A DNA stretch of 20,999 nt from an uncultured Eubacteriales bacterium (GCA_910586545.1 CAJUIQ010000030.1:1-20999); one strand, 5' to 3'. Positions 1 through 7,946 are shown, counted from the first letter of the stretch. Translations and numbers: made by a program. Notes: generated by a model from the sequence alone, not told the origin.

Positions 1-464
1 CCAATGCGGGACTTGTCCCAGTAACCCAGCACAAAAAGGCTACCGCTACTTCCAGTGCGCCGGGAAGAGATCCTATATATGCAGTGGATGATAGTATGCT
101 GTCTTGGTGGCAGCCTGCAAAGGAAGACAAAAATCCTGCCTTGACAGTACAGGTATCTCTTTCTGATACGCCACTTGATATATACAGCGCAAGAATTATC
201 TGGCGGGATGTGGGGCTGGATATCAAGAAAGGAATACTGGCCGGCGCTTTTAGATATAAAATCGAGGCAGAAGATGAAAAGGGCGACTGGGTTTGCGTGC
301 TGGACCGTTCCAAAAGCAGTGAAGACCTAATTATCGACTACCGGCCGCTGCGTCATATGAAAACAAGACAGGTTCGCCTTGTGATATGCAAGTGGCCGCA
401 TGGTATTACGCCAGGTCTTGTAAACTTTACTGTATTTGGACGCTGGGAAGAAAATCAATCTTAA
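1..464 (+). CDS. 3' end of a protein with a C-terminal F5/8 type C (discoidin-like) domain, probably a glycoside hydrolase
   Basis: The frame beginning at base 3 is open from the left edge to the TAA at 462-464, so this is the C-terminal ~153 residues of a longer gene. A GTG at 84 is in frame but has no reason to be the start. Visible landmarks are AVDDSMLSWWQPA, SARIIWRDVGLDI and a closing GLVNFTVFG strand. From memory these match the discoidin/F5/8 C carbohydrate-binding module at the end of GH43-like and related glycosidases of Clostridia. The domain would bind sugars; the catalytic part lies outside the window. The stop is only 15 bases before the rnfC start with no terminator between, so read-through into rnf is likely. 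The domain call is fairly safe; the enzyme class is inference. Confidence 0.7.
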   Translation, partial: NAGLVPVTQHKKATATSSAPGRDPIYAVDDSMLSWWQPAKEDKNPALTVQVSLSDTPLDIYSARIIWRDVGLDIKKGILAGAFRYKIEAEDEKGDWVCVLDRSKSSEDLIIDYRPLRHMKTRQVRLVICKWPHGITPGLVNFTVFGRWEENQS

Positions 465-479
465 CAGAGGTGAACGATT

Positions 480-1809
480 TTGGCTTACACCTTCAAGGGC
501 GGAGTCTGGCCCGATGATCATAAGTATACAAAAAATATTCCTATAGAAGAGATTGTGCCTACGGCAAAAGTCTCTGTTTCTCTAAGTCAGCATGTGGGTA
601 TCATGTGCAAGCCTGTCGTAAAGGTCGGCGAGCAGGTCCGCATGGGACAACTGATTGGCGATGTCCCGGGGGGGTTAGGATGTCCTGTTCATGCCAGTGT
701 GTCTGGAACAGTTGTTCAAATAGAGGAAGTTACAGCCCAGCGTGGAGGTACTTCCTATAATATCGTGATTGAAAACGATGGTCAGAATACGTTGGCCGAT
801 ACGGTACAACCCTTTGGCAAAAAACTATCAGAAGCAACTTCTGAGGAGATCATCGCGGCAGTACGGGCTGCAGGAATCACCGGAATGGGTGCGGCGGCCT
901 TTCCTACGTACGCAAAACTTGCGGCAGCAGCGGGCAGGGCAGACACTTTGATTATAAATTGTATTGAAAGCGAGCCTTTTGCCTGTGCCGGTCATAGACT
1001 TGTGCTGGAAAATCCCGCGGCCATCATTCACGGATTGAAAATAATCATGGTCGCTTTGGGAATCCAGAGGGCATGGATTGCGGTGGATGGGAGCCGAAAA
1101 GAGGAACGGGCAGCGCTGCAGCCATTACTTGGAGATACAAAACTGATTCAGATAAAAAAAGTTACGTCCAAGTATCCGGCAGGATCAGAAAAGCAGCTTG
1201 TCTATGCCCTTACAAAAAAAGAGATACCAGGCGGCAGAACGCCTCTGGATGTTGGAATCGTAGTTTTTAATGCGCAAACTTGTGCTGCAATATATGAGGC
1301 TCTGGCAAAAGAGATTCTTGCCGATGGCGCGGTTGAGCAACACAGCAGCCACCGAGGAATCGACAAATCTTTTGGTACCGATTGGAACGCCTATTTCCGA
1401 TTTAATCGAATACTGTGGTGGCCTTTCCGCGCAGCCGAAAAAAATCGTTTGCGGAGGTCCCATGATGGGACAGGCCCAGTGGGATGCGGATACTCCAGTG
1501 ACCAAAACAACCGCGGCTGTTTTGGTGCTTAGCGAATATTTTGACTACGAATCCAAACTTCCTCCGGTGTGTATCCGGTGCGGTCGCTGCGTACGCGCGT
1601 GTCCGATGAAGCTGATGCCTCTGAAAATTGCGTCTGCTATTGAGGCTGGACGAGTAGATGAGGCTGCTGCTTTAGGCGCGACAGATTGTATTGAATGCGG
1701 CACATGCTCGTATATATGTCCAGGGGGCGTGCCTGTAACACAACTTGCTGTACGGGCAAAAATGGCAGTACTGGAACAGCGCAGAAACGATGCAAGGCAT
1801 GAAGGATAG
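480..1809 (+). pseudogene. rnfC: RnfC, NADH/FMN-binding Fe-S subunit of the Rnf complex, reading frame interrupted
   Basis: RnfC is the peripheral subunit that exchanges electrons with NAD(H). The gene starts at TTG 480, 6 bases after AGAGGTGA (466-473). Frame one (480-1532) carries the N-terminal barrel (SQHVGIMCKPVVKVG), the FMN/NAD domain (GITGMGAAAFPT, IESEPF) and the SLBB-like part (FNAQTCAAIYEALA). It then leaves homology. The rest, beginning NLLVPIGTPISDLIE and ending with two ferredoxin motifs (CIRCGRCVRACP and CIECGTCSYICP), is in the +1 frame, within an open stretch 1270-1809. The switch lies between about 1308 and 1365. Together the pieces give about 443 residues, the normal RnfC length. 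Either a sequencing or assembly indel or a real frameshift explains this. As written, no intact RnfC is made. The family call is secure; the pseudogene label is provisional. Confidence 0.85.
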
Positions 1810-1821
1810 GAATAAGGCGCT

Positions 1822-2829
1822 ATGAATGAAATGAATGAAAAGAATAAATCTGTGGCAAAAGAGACGGTATATACGCTGCCAAGTTTGCTTTGTGTGTCTC
1901 CGGCGCCGCACATCAAAAGCTTAGATACCACAAGGGCATTGATGTTAGATGTGATCATCGCTTTAATGCCGGCGCTTTTATGGGGCGTATTTACTTTTGG
2001 ATTACGTGCGCTTATAGTAGTGTTGATCAGTATTGCATCCAGCGTTCTATTTGAGACAATTTTTCAAAAAATTACAAAACATACGTTGATGATTACGGAT
2101 CTTTCTGCAGTAGTAACGGGATTGATTTTAGGACTTAGCTTACCTTCCAGGGTGTCTTTTTGGATTCCTGTCGTCGGCTCCTTTTTTGCAATTGTTATTG
2201 CAAAAGAAATTTTTGGAGGAATCGGCAAAAATTTAGTGAATCCAGCTTTAGCTGCAAGGGTATTCCTTGCATTGTGCTGGCCGGAGGAAATGACCCGTTT
2301 TGCAGAGGGTAAAACAGATATTATCTCCCGTGCAACGCCGCTTCTTTCCCTAAAGGAGCGTGTTCTTCCTTCCAATTCTTTATTTGACTATGTGTTAGGG
2401 GATTATGCCGGCGCTATTGGTGAGGTCTCTGCCGTAGCTCTAGCAATCGGTTTGGTTTATCTGCTGATTCGTAAGGTGATTACCTGGCATATTCCAGTCG
2501 CCTTTCTTGGGACTGCCGCTGCCTTATTTTTCTTTTTCCCGCGTATTGAAGGAGAAAACGGAAATTTTGCGTTGTTTAGTATATTTACAGGCAGCCTTTT
2601 ATTTTGTGCCTTTATTGCGGCAAATGATTATTCTACCACACCAGTTACTAATGGCGGACGGCTGATTTTCGGTGTCGGCTGCGGGCTGATTACGGTATTT
2701 ATTCGATATTTCGGCGCATATCCCGAGGGCGCGGCATATGCGGTGCTGATTATGAATTTGTTTGTGCCTCTGATTGAACGTTTTACTATACCAGTTCGTT
2801 TTGGATTGAAGACCGAGGTAAAGAAATAA
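1822..2829 (+). CDS. rnfD: RnfD, membrane FMN-carrying subunit of the Rnf complex
   Basis: RnfD is an integral membrane flavoprotein (NqrB/RnfD family) forming part of the ion-translocating core. The 335-residue product has the family length. It shows the N-terminal VSPAPHIKS, a run of hydrophobic helices from about residue 40, the strongly conserved FGGIGKNLVNPALAARVF at about 131-148, and ISRATP with Thr172 at the site where family members carry covalent FMN (the usual form is SGAT; here Arg replaces the Gly). The start ATG 1822 lies 12 bases after the rnfC stop, behind an AAGG. It is the second gene of the rnfCDGEAB operon. The product ends in a charged LKTEVKK tail. I see no defect. Confidence 0.93.
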   Translation: MNEMNEKNKSVAKETVYTLPSLLCVSPAPHIKSLDTTRALMLDVIIALMPALLWGVFTFGLRALIVVLISIASSVLFETIFQKITKHTLMITDLSAVVTGLILGLSLPSRVSFWIPVVGSFFAIVIAKEIFGGIGKNLVNPALAARVFLALCWPEEMTRFAEGKTDIISRATPLLSLKERVLPSNSLFDYVLGDYAGAIGEVSAVALAIGLVYLLIRKVITWHIPVAFLGTAAALFFFFPRIEGENGNFALFSIFTGSLLFCAFIAANDYSTTPVTNGGRLIFGVGCGLITVFIRYFGAYPEGAAYAVLIMNLFVPLIERFTIPVRFGLKTEVKK

Positions 2830-2871
2830 GGCATTACGGCCTTTAAAGCCTTTGAAAGGTTGGCGTGTTAC

Positions 2872-3984
2872 ATGAAAGAAAAAGATCGTGGCAATTTGGG
2901 AGACAAACAGCCGAGACGGTTGACGGAAGCGGATATCAACTCTCCGGAGTTTGATCCAGATGAGTTTGCTCCTGCTCCAAGCAGGAACGCGACCGCAGGT
3001 GTGCCCAATGTGAAAAACTCTCTTTTCTTTGTCATATTATGTGCGGTATGTGCGTTGGTTCTTGCTCTTACCAATGTATTTACCGTGTTTGCGGCAGAAA
3101 AGGGGCAAAAGGATATCCGCAGAGATGCAGTTTTGGCGCTTTTTTCCGGATGCGATCGGGCTGAGTTGTATGATACGGTAGAGGATTTTCCTGTATATGT
3201 GGCCTACTATAAAGGAAAGCTCGCGGGCTATGCTGTATATGTCGCAGAAGAGGGGTATATCGGATCTATTGAGATGCTTGTGGCGTTCGACGAGGATAAC
3301 AAGGTGTCTCAGGTGCAGATTTTGTCTCATAGGGAATCCGAGGGACTTGGCAGCAAAATTGCAGGGCATAAATTTCTTTCACAGTTTGTGGGTATGCCGG
3401 ACGAGGACGCAAGTATAGATTTAATATCCGGTGCAACTATATCCAGCCGCGCTGTAAAGGGCGGTGTGGAGCGGGTATTGAAATTGGACCTGAACTTCCT
3501 TGCTATAGCGGAGGAATTGGACGTAGAAACCATTTCTGCTGCGGAAAGGGAAGATGACCTGCAAAAGGAAGATACAGATACGACTGTAGCAGATGAAACA
3601 ACCAAAGCGCCTTCAGTGACTACACGTCCGGGGGACGATACCGCGTTTGGGGGCGATAATGTAGGCGGAGCAAATGCCAATACTGGCGATGGAAACAACG
3701 GTTCTGCTCAAGGAGAAGACGACACAACTGTTTATGAGACAGAGACGGAAGACCCTGGGGAAACTACTGCAGAGGAAACTACCGCGGAAACACAAGCGCC
3801 TTCGGAACCACCGGCTGTGACAAACGCGCCTCCGGTGACAACCCAACCGCCTGTGACGACATCACCTGAAACAAAGCCGCCGGCAGAAAGTACAACACCG
3901 CCAGAGGAAACTACGGGAGATGCCGGCACTACCGCACCCGACGAAGAAACCACCGGAGGCGGGGGCTGGCCTGGCTGGGGTTGA
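2872..3984 (+). CDS. rnfG: RnfG, FMN-binding subunit of the Rnf complex with a long Thr/Pro-rich tail
   Basis: RnfG is a single-pass membrane flavoprotein whose FMN domain faces outward. With ATG 2872 (AAAGG at 2855-2859) the product is 370 residues, against about 200 for typical RnfG. A TTG at 2860 is also in frame but abuts the ribosome site. Residues 1-48 are a polar extension, 50-74 a transmembrane helix, and about 80-215 the FMN_bind domain with HRESEGLGSKI and SGATISSRAV. Thr189 of that motif is the expected covalent FMN site. From about residue 235 to the end the chain is low-complexity Thr/Pro/Glu/Gly (repeats such as PPVTTQPPVTT) and closes with GGGGWPGWG. If topology is normal, the tail lies outside the membrane and may cross or contact the cell wall. 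Family call secure; tail role unknown. Confidence 0.92.
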   Translation: MKEKDRGNLGDKQPRRLTEADINSPEFDPDEFAPAPSRNATAGVPNVKNSLFFVILCAVCALVLALTNVFTVFAAEKGQKDIRRDAVLALFSGCDRAELYDTVEDFPVYVAYYKGKLAGYAVYVAEEGYIGSIEMLVAFDEDNKVSQVQILSHRESEGLGSKIAGHKFLSQFVGMPDEDASIDLISGATISSRAVKGGVERVLKLDLNFLAIAEELDVETISAAEREDDLQKEDTDTTVADETTKAPSVTTRPGDDTAFGGDNVGGANANTGDGNNGSAQGEDDTTVYETETEDPGETTAEETTAETQAPSEPPAVTNAPPVTTQPPVTTSPETKPPAESTTPPEETTGDAGTTAPDEETTGGGGWPGWG

Positions 3985-4015
3985 GAAAAATTTGTAAGGT
4001 TTATTGGAGCGATAT

Positions 4016-4645
4016 ATGTTACTAAAGACGAAATTAAAAAGCAGCGATAAGGTATCGATGCTGCAAATGCTTGCTTTGTGTCCAGCCCTTGCAGTGACAA
4101 CTACGCTTTCCCGTTCTTTGGCTATTGCTGGCGCCTTATTGATATCTCTTACATTGTCTGCCCTACTGGTATCCGTTTTGCGTAAAATGATCCCGGTAAA
4201 GTTGCGGATGCCTGTTTATTTACTCATTGCCAGCTTTTCTGTTTCCATTGTGTATTTAGTTATGCGCGCTATTTTTCCCGCTGTAGTGACAGCGCTGGGA
4301 ATTTATTTGCCAGTTTTGGCTGTTAGTTGTGTTATGATTATGCGTCTGGAAACTTTTTCTGCACTGAACATGCCCGGCCCGGCTGCATTAGATGGATTGA
4401 TTACCGGAGTGGAGTTCGGCACGGTTATGCTGGTGTGCGGCTTAGTTCGAGAATTGTTTGGTACGGGTCGCCTGTTAGCGGATTCTTTTGGACGTGGGGG
4501 ATGGCAGATTTTTCCTGCCGCGCCGGTTTCTTTTCTGGCGCATCCTGCCGGTGCGCTGCTGCTGATTGCAGCATGGGCAGCAGCATTTCAGTATATACAG
4601 ATACGCAGCGAGAAAAAGGCTGCTGAAAATCCGGAAGCTGTGTAG
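4016..4645 (+). CDS. rnfE: RnfE, membrane subunit of the Rnf complex
   Basis: RnfE is a polytopic membrane protein of the NqrD/RnfE family that, with RnfA, forms the inverted-repeat membrane core. ATG 4016 is chosen because GGAG at 4006-4009 sits 6 bases upstream. TTG 4004 is a possible alternative start adding four residues. The 209-residue product has the normal length and about six hydrophobic helices. It keeps the first conserved cysteine in LALCPALAVT (Cys22) and the second in AVSCVM (Cys105), the pair that contributes to the membrane [2Fe-2S] centre in Rnf and Na+-NQR. Also seen is GLVRELFGTGRLL, conserved in the family. The ATG follows the rnfG stop by 31 bases and the stop precedes rnfA by 9 bases. 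Confidence 0.92.
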   Translation: MLLKTKLKSSDKVSMLQMLALCPALAVTTTLSRSLAIAGALLISLTLSALLVSVLRKMIPVKLRMPVYLLIASFSVSIVYLVMRAIFPAVVTALGIYLPVLAVSCVMIMRLETFSALNMPGPAALDGLITGVEFGTVMLVCGLVRELFGTGRLLADSFGRGGWQIFPAAPVSFLAHPAGALLLIAAWAAAFQYIQIRSEKKAAENPEAV

Positions 4646-4654
4646 GAGGATATA

Positions 4655-5224
4655 ATGGAATATGTATTGTTATTGCTGTCCGCAATTTTTACAGACAATT
4701 TTGTCTTTACAAGATTTTTGGGAATCGAGCAGTCTTTTATTTCATCGGAAAAGCCTTCTTCTGCAGTAAAAAGCGGCGGACTGGTGACAGTCGTATCGCT
4801 TGTTGGAGGCGGGCTGACCTACTTGTTATATATTTTTGCTCTTTCTCCGCTAAAAATCTCTTTTTTAACACTTCCTATTGGAGTTCTTTTGACTACAGCT
4901 GTTGTGGCGGGGGTGGAAGTTGCTGCTAAAAATAGCACGTTTAAAGAAACACTGCGTGGGCAAATTCCGATGCTTACCACAAATGCTGTCATTATGGGGG
5001 CTGTATTCTTGGCGATAGAGCAGAATTTGAATATTGGCTCCGCCTTTCTTCTTTTCTTGGGTGCGGGAATAGGATATACATTGGCCGCTCTTGTGTTTGC
5101 CAGTATTCGGGAACGGCTTTCTCATTGTACGCCGCCAGCTGCTTTTGCAGGCATTCCCATAATGATTACAGCAGCCGCTTTGGCTGTAATGGCATTCTCC
5201 GGCTTTGCCGGACTCCATTTCTAA
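4655..5224 (+). CDS. rnfA: RnfA, membrane subunit of the Rnf complex, lacking the usual cluster cysteines
   Basis: RnfA (NqrE/RnfA family, about 190 residues) pairs with RnfE in the membrane. This 189-residue product has the family length, six hydrophobic helices, the start DNFVFTRFLGI, and the end AFAGIPIMITAAALAVMAFSGF typical of RnfA. The start ATG 4655 has AGGAGG overlapping the rnfE stop. What is odd is that the conserved cysteine of LGICPFLG is Glu25 here (LGIEQSF), and the conserved cysteine of TTNCAV is Ala111 (TTNAVI). The only cysteine is in SHCTPP near the C-terminus, outside both motifs. In known Rnf and Na+-NQR structures two cysteines from this subunit and two from RnfE hold the membrane [2Fe-2S] cluster. 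The family call is secure; the functional consequence is inference. Confidence 0.92.
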   Translation: MEYVLLLLSAIFTDNFVFTRFLGIEQSFISSEKPSSAVKSGGLVTVVSLVGGGLTYLLYIFALSPLKISFLTLPIGVLLTTAVVAGVEVAAKNSTFKETLRGQIPMLTTNAVIMGAVFLAIEQNLNIGSAFLLFLGAGIGYTLAALVFASIRERLSHCTPPAAFAGIPIMITAAALAVMAFSGFAGLHF

Positions 5225-5263
5225 TAGGAAACAGCCGATATGAGGGGAGAAGAGGTTATATAA

Positions 5264-6121
5264 ATGTTCATCGGAATACTTTTGGCTGTGATTATATTTG
5301 CAGTTATCGGTTTTATTTCCGCTGCTTTACAAGAAAAAGCGCAGGCAGACGACACGGTGTGCAGGGAACTTCTGCGAGAAAAGATATTAGATTGCCTTCC
5401 CGGAAAGAATTGCGGCGCTTGCGGGTATCCAGACTGTCCTGCAGCGGCCATGGCCGTTGCAAAGGGAACTGCCGCTCCGGATGTTTGCTTGGCTGGTGGC
5501 GTCGGGACAGCGCAGGCGGTGGGTGTGGTTATGGGAACGGATTCAACCCATGGGGGCCGTATGCGCGCCCAGGTTATGTGTTCGGGAGGAGGCGTTTCCA
5601 CCCGGAAAAAGTATGTATATGAAAGCGGTGCAGAAGATTGCGCCGCCGCTGCACGGCTTGGCGGTGGAGAAAAAAGCTGCAGATATGCATGTGTGGGGCT
5701 TGGAAGCTGTGTAAAAAGCTGTCCTTTTGATGCAATCGAAATAATTGGAGATGTGGCTGTGGTACAGTATCAAAAATGTACTGGCTGCGGGATTTGTGTA
5801 AACAGCTGCCCTAAGCATATTATTCGTCTGATCCCATATGATTGTTATCATTGGGTCGGATGCTCCTCTCATGAAGAAGCACGCCGCCGACAATATAATT
5901 GCGGTGCGGGCTGTACCGGATGTGGTGCATGCGAGAAAGTTTGCCCTCGAGGAGCGATTCAGGTGCGTGGAAAGCTAGCTTCTATCGATTACAGCCTTTG
6001 TGCGGGGTGTGGCCAATGCTATGATATATGTCCTACAGGCGTTATTTGGAAGTCGGATATCGAGGGTGCGGACGGATTGATATTACGGCGTGGTGAAATA
6101 CATAATTATGCAATGCGATGA
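5264..6121 (+). CDS. rnfB: RnfB, multi-cluster ferredoxin-like subunit of the Rnf complex
   Basis: RnfB takes electrons from reduced ferredoxin and passes them into the complex. The 285-residue product begins with one membrane helix (residues 1-21). An Fe-S domain follows with C50-x2-C53-x4-C58-x16-C75 (LPGKNCGACGYPDCP). Further cysteine groups are CRYACVGLGSCVKSCP, CTGCGICVNSCP, CTGCGACEKVCP and CAGCGQCYDICP. This arrangement matches clostridial RnfB, which binds several [4Fe-4S] clusters, and no cysteine of these motifs is missing. The start ATG 5264 is preceded by a GA-rich ribosome site (GGGGAGAAGAGG). It is the last gene of the operon, 39 bases after rnfA, and the terminator begins 2 bases after its stop. 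Confidence 0.94.
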   Translation: MFIGILLAVIIFAVIGFISAALQEKAQADDTVCRELLREKILDCLPGKNCGACGYPDCPAAAMAVAKGTAAPDVCLAGGVGTAQAVGVVMGTDSTHGGRMRAQVMCSGGGVSTRKKYVYESGAEDCAAAARLGGGEKSCRYACVGLGSCVKSCPFDAIEIIGDVAVVQYQKCTGCGICVNSCPKHIIRLIPYDCYHWVGCSSHEEARRRQYNCGAGCTGCGACEKVCPRGAIQVRGKLASIDYSLCAGCGQCYDICPTGVIWKSDIEGADGLILRRGEIHNYAMR

Positions 6122-6123
6122 TA

Positions 6124-6158
6124 AAAGAAAGCCCCTGGAGCGTCCAGGGGCTTTCTTT
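6124..6158. terminator. Bidirectional terminator after rnfB and the convergent 6157-7812 gene
   Basis: A perfect 16-bp inverted repeat (6124-6139 with 6143-6158, core GCCCCTGGA) has a 3-base loop GCG. The outer part is A-rich on the left and T-rich on the right, so it works as an intrinsic terminator in both directions. Its right end overlaps the stop codon of the minus-strand gene by two bases. Confidence 0.92.
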
Positions 6159-7812
6159 ATTCTTGTATTATTGCTGGCAGAATAGCCGCATCTGTATTCT
6201 TTTCGTAGAGCAGAGAGACGGTATCCTGAATGTTATACAAAATAATTTCTTCGCTTTCAGCCGCGGAAAGTTTAAACCATAGATCGGCGGCCGCATCTAA
6301 CTTTATATAATAGTAAGTGGTTCCTTCTACTACTGCGCTTCGCATTTCCGTAATAATACCGGAAATTCCTTCCTTTTCATTTTCTATATCAGGGGCTTCC
6401 GTATCGTCAGAGATAATGCTGTTTTTGCGCAGCAATTCGTAATAGTTTTCTTCACACTCAGCAAGAGAGGTGCCATTGCTTACGATTTGATACTGTTGAA
6501 CATTTACCATTGCATACATTTTTACCAAATTGGAGTCATCCTTTAGCGCCATAAAATAGGTGGGCTGTCCTTCAATATTTAAAAGCAGCGGGAAGGTGGC
6601 ATTGTAGCTGAACTGTTGGACTGACCCTTCTGCGGAGCTCATGGCAGAATATTCTTCCGCCCCTGCTACGCTATAATATTTTGCTTCTTTTGTCCGCTGG
6701 TTCACCAGGATAAACCCTGTATTGGATTCATCTCCGCCGACGGAAGTAATACCGGTATATACCCATACGTCGTCGTTTTGTGCAATATAGTTGTATCCGT
6801 CTGTTGTGACGGTACAGCCTTTTTGACCAAAAATGGAGTTCCAATATCCATTTTTATACTCGCCGTAATAATCATACTGGTCAATAATCAGACCAGCGCT
6901 GAAAACTCGGTCCACCCAGGTAGGAACGTCTTCGATATCATAGTAGCTGCACTCGCCGGTAACAGCGTTCATCAGTACGGCTCCGGTGATATCTGCGCCT
7001 CCAAAAAGACCAATCGTTTTTTTCATAACAGAAGCTACCCAGTAGGGCGTTCCATCCTCGTCAATTTCAAAATTGATATCAGAAAACATGGCGCAGGGAA
7101 ATTTGAAGCGCAGATGGCGTGCTACATTTCGGTTGAAAGGCTCGGAGGGAGTGTATTTCATTCCTTTTTCCAGACGTATTACAGATACTTCCTGTGTTAC
7201 CATATCTGTCACAATATAAGCGGGGATTCCTTTGTCACGGTTGTTTATCCATTTGAAAAAGTCGCCGTAGTTTAGATAAGTTACCCGAACAGGAGCGTTT
7301 TTGTAATTGATTTGTGCTGAGGAGGCGTCTACTTCAAACTGACTGACCAGATCGCTCAGTTCTCCAAGCTTTCTTGCTGCAAGCGTATTGGCTGAGGTTT
7401 CATCCAGCATGGGAATCTGATCGTAGGATATTTCCGCAACATCTTTTGCAAAATCGCCTTCTTGGATATGGATCAGGGAACTGTAAGCCTTAGTATTAAA
7501 GATGACGGCGGATAGAATGCTGCCGATCAGGCAAATAACCAAGCATGCACCTATTAAAATCAGAGGTATACGGATATTCTTCCAAAGAAAAGAAAACAAG
7601 CTGTGGGGCGTTCCTGCTTCCTGCGGCCTGTTTTTACAGGAGAGCAGTGTCAGAACACTGAACACAATTAAAATAAGAAACACAAAGGTCCAAAATTCGC
7701 TGGACTGGACGTTGATAGGCGGCAGAACAATATAAAAATATATTGCGGCAGCCGCAAGCGTGATCAGAATATTGACACAGATTCGTAATGGAGCAGAAAA
7801 ACTTTTTTTCAT
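6157..7812 (-). CDS. Membrane-anchored protein of unknown function, conserved-looking, 551 residues
   Basis: The function is not recognised. Three hydrophobic helices are visible at about residues 9-31, 40-58 and 80-105, followed by a soluble domain of about 440 residues. Landmarks in the soluble part include PSEPFNRNVARHLRFKFP, FEIDEDGTPYWVASV, MNAVTGECSYYD, IFGQKGCTVTTDGYNY, GFILVNQRTKEAKYYSV and TFPLLLNIEGQPTYFMAL. I recall similar large proteins in Clostridia carrying uninformative names. The many aromatic/Gly strand-like segments suggest a beta-rich extracytoplasmic domain. The start ATG 7812 has AAAGG about 14 bases upstream, and a good promoter lies at 7851-7879. It stands alone as one transcription unit ending in the shared hairpin. 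No catalytic motif was found. Confidence 0.85.
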   Translation of the reverse strand: MKKSFSAPLRICVNILITLAAAAIYFYIVLPPINVQSSEFWTFVFLILIVFSVLTLLSCKNRPQEAGTPHSLFSFLWKNIRIPLILIGACLVICLIGSILSAVIFNTKAYSSLIHIQEGDFAKDVAEISYDQIPMLDETSANTLAARKLGELSDLVSQFEVDASSAQINYKNAPVRVTYLNYGDFFKWINNRDKGIPAYIVTDMVTQEVSVIRLEKGMKYTPSEPFNRNVARHLRFKFPCAMFSDINFEIDEDGTPYWVASVMKKTIGLFGGADITGAVLMNAVTGECSYYDIEDVPTWVDRVFSAGLIIDQYDYYGEYKNGYWNSIFGQKGCTVTTDGYNYIAQNDDVWVYTGITSVGGDESNTGFILVNQRTKEAKYYSVAGAEEYSAMSSAEGSVQQFSYNATFPLLLNIEGQPTYFMALKDDSNLVKMYAMVNVQQYQIVSNGTSLAECEENYYELLRKNSIISDDTEAPDIENEKEGISGIITEMRSAVVEGTTYYYIKLDAAADLWFKLSAAESEEIILYNIQDTVSLLYEKNTDAAILPAIIQE

Positions 7813-7850
7813 AATATCACATTGCCTTTCTTGGGAATGAGTACAATATC

Positions 7851-7879
7851 AGAATAGCACAATTTATATGGAAAATCAA
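7851..7879 (-). promoter_or_regulatory. Vegetative-type promoter for the 6157-7812 gene
   Basis: On the minus strand, TTGATT (7874-7879) and TATTCT (7851-7856) are separated by exactly 17 bases, about 40 bases before the ATG at 7812. This fits a sigma-A promoter. Confidence 0.6.
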
Positions 7880-7946
7880 TATGTTGGTGTCGTATAAAAT
7901 TATATCCGATTAGGGTAACGATCATACGAAAAAATGTGCGTATATA

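Noticed and set aside
1305..1368. Programmed +1 frameshift in rnfC
   Set aside because: No recognised slippery site or stop-linked shift signal is present, and the segment between the halves does not match RnfC in either frame; a plain indel is simpler.
1270..1809. Open frame 1270-1809 as a separate gene with its own ATG
   Set aside because: Its content is the C-terminal third of RnfC in another frame, and the ATG has no ribosome site; it is part of the interrupted rnfC.
2831..2860. Hairpin between rnfD and rnfG (GGCCTTTAAAGCC region)
   Set aside because: The stem is only about three pairs and has no T-run, so it is not a credible terminator or processing site.
3732..4100. Minus-strand open frame of 122 codons opposite the rnfG tail
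   Set aside because: It is a shadow of the Thr/Pro-rich low-complexity tail, with no ribosome site or family-like content.
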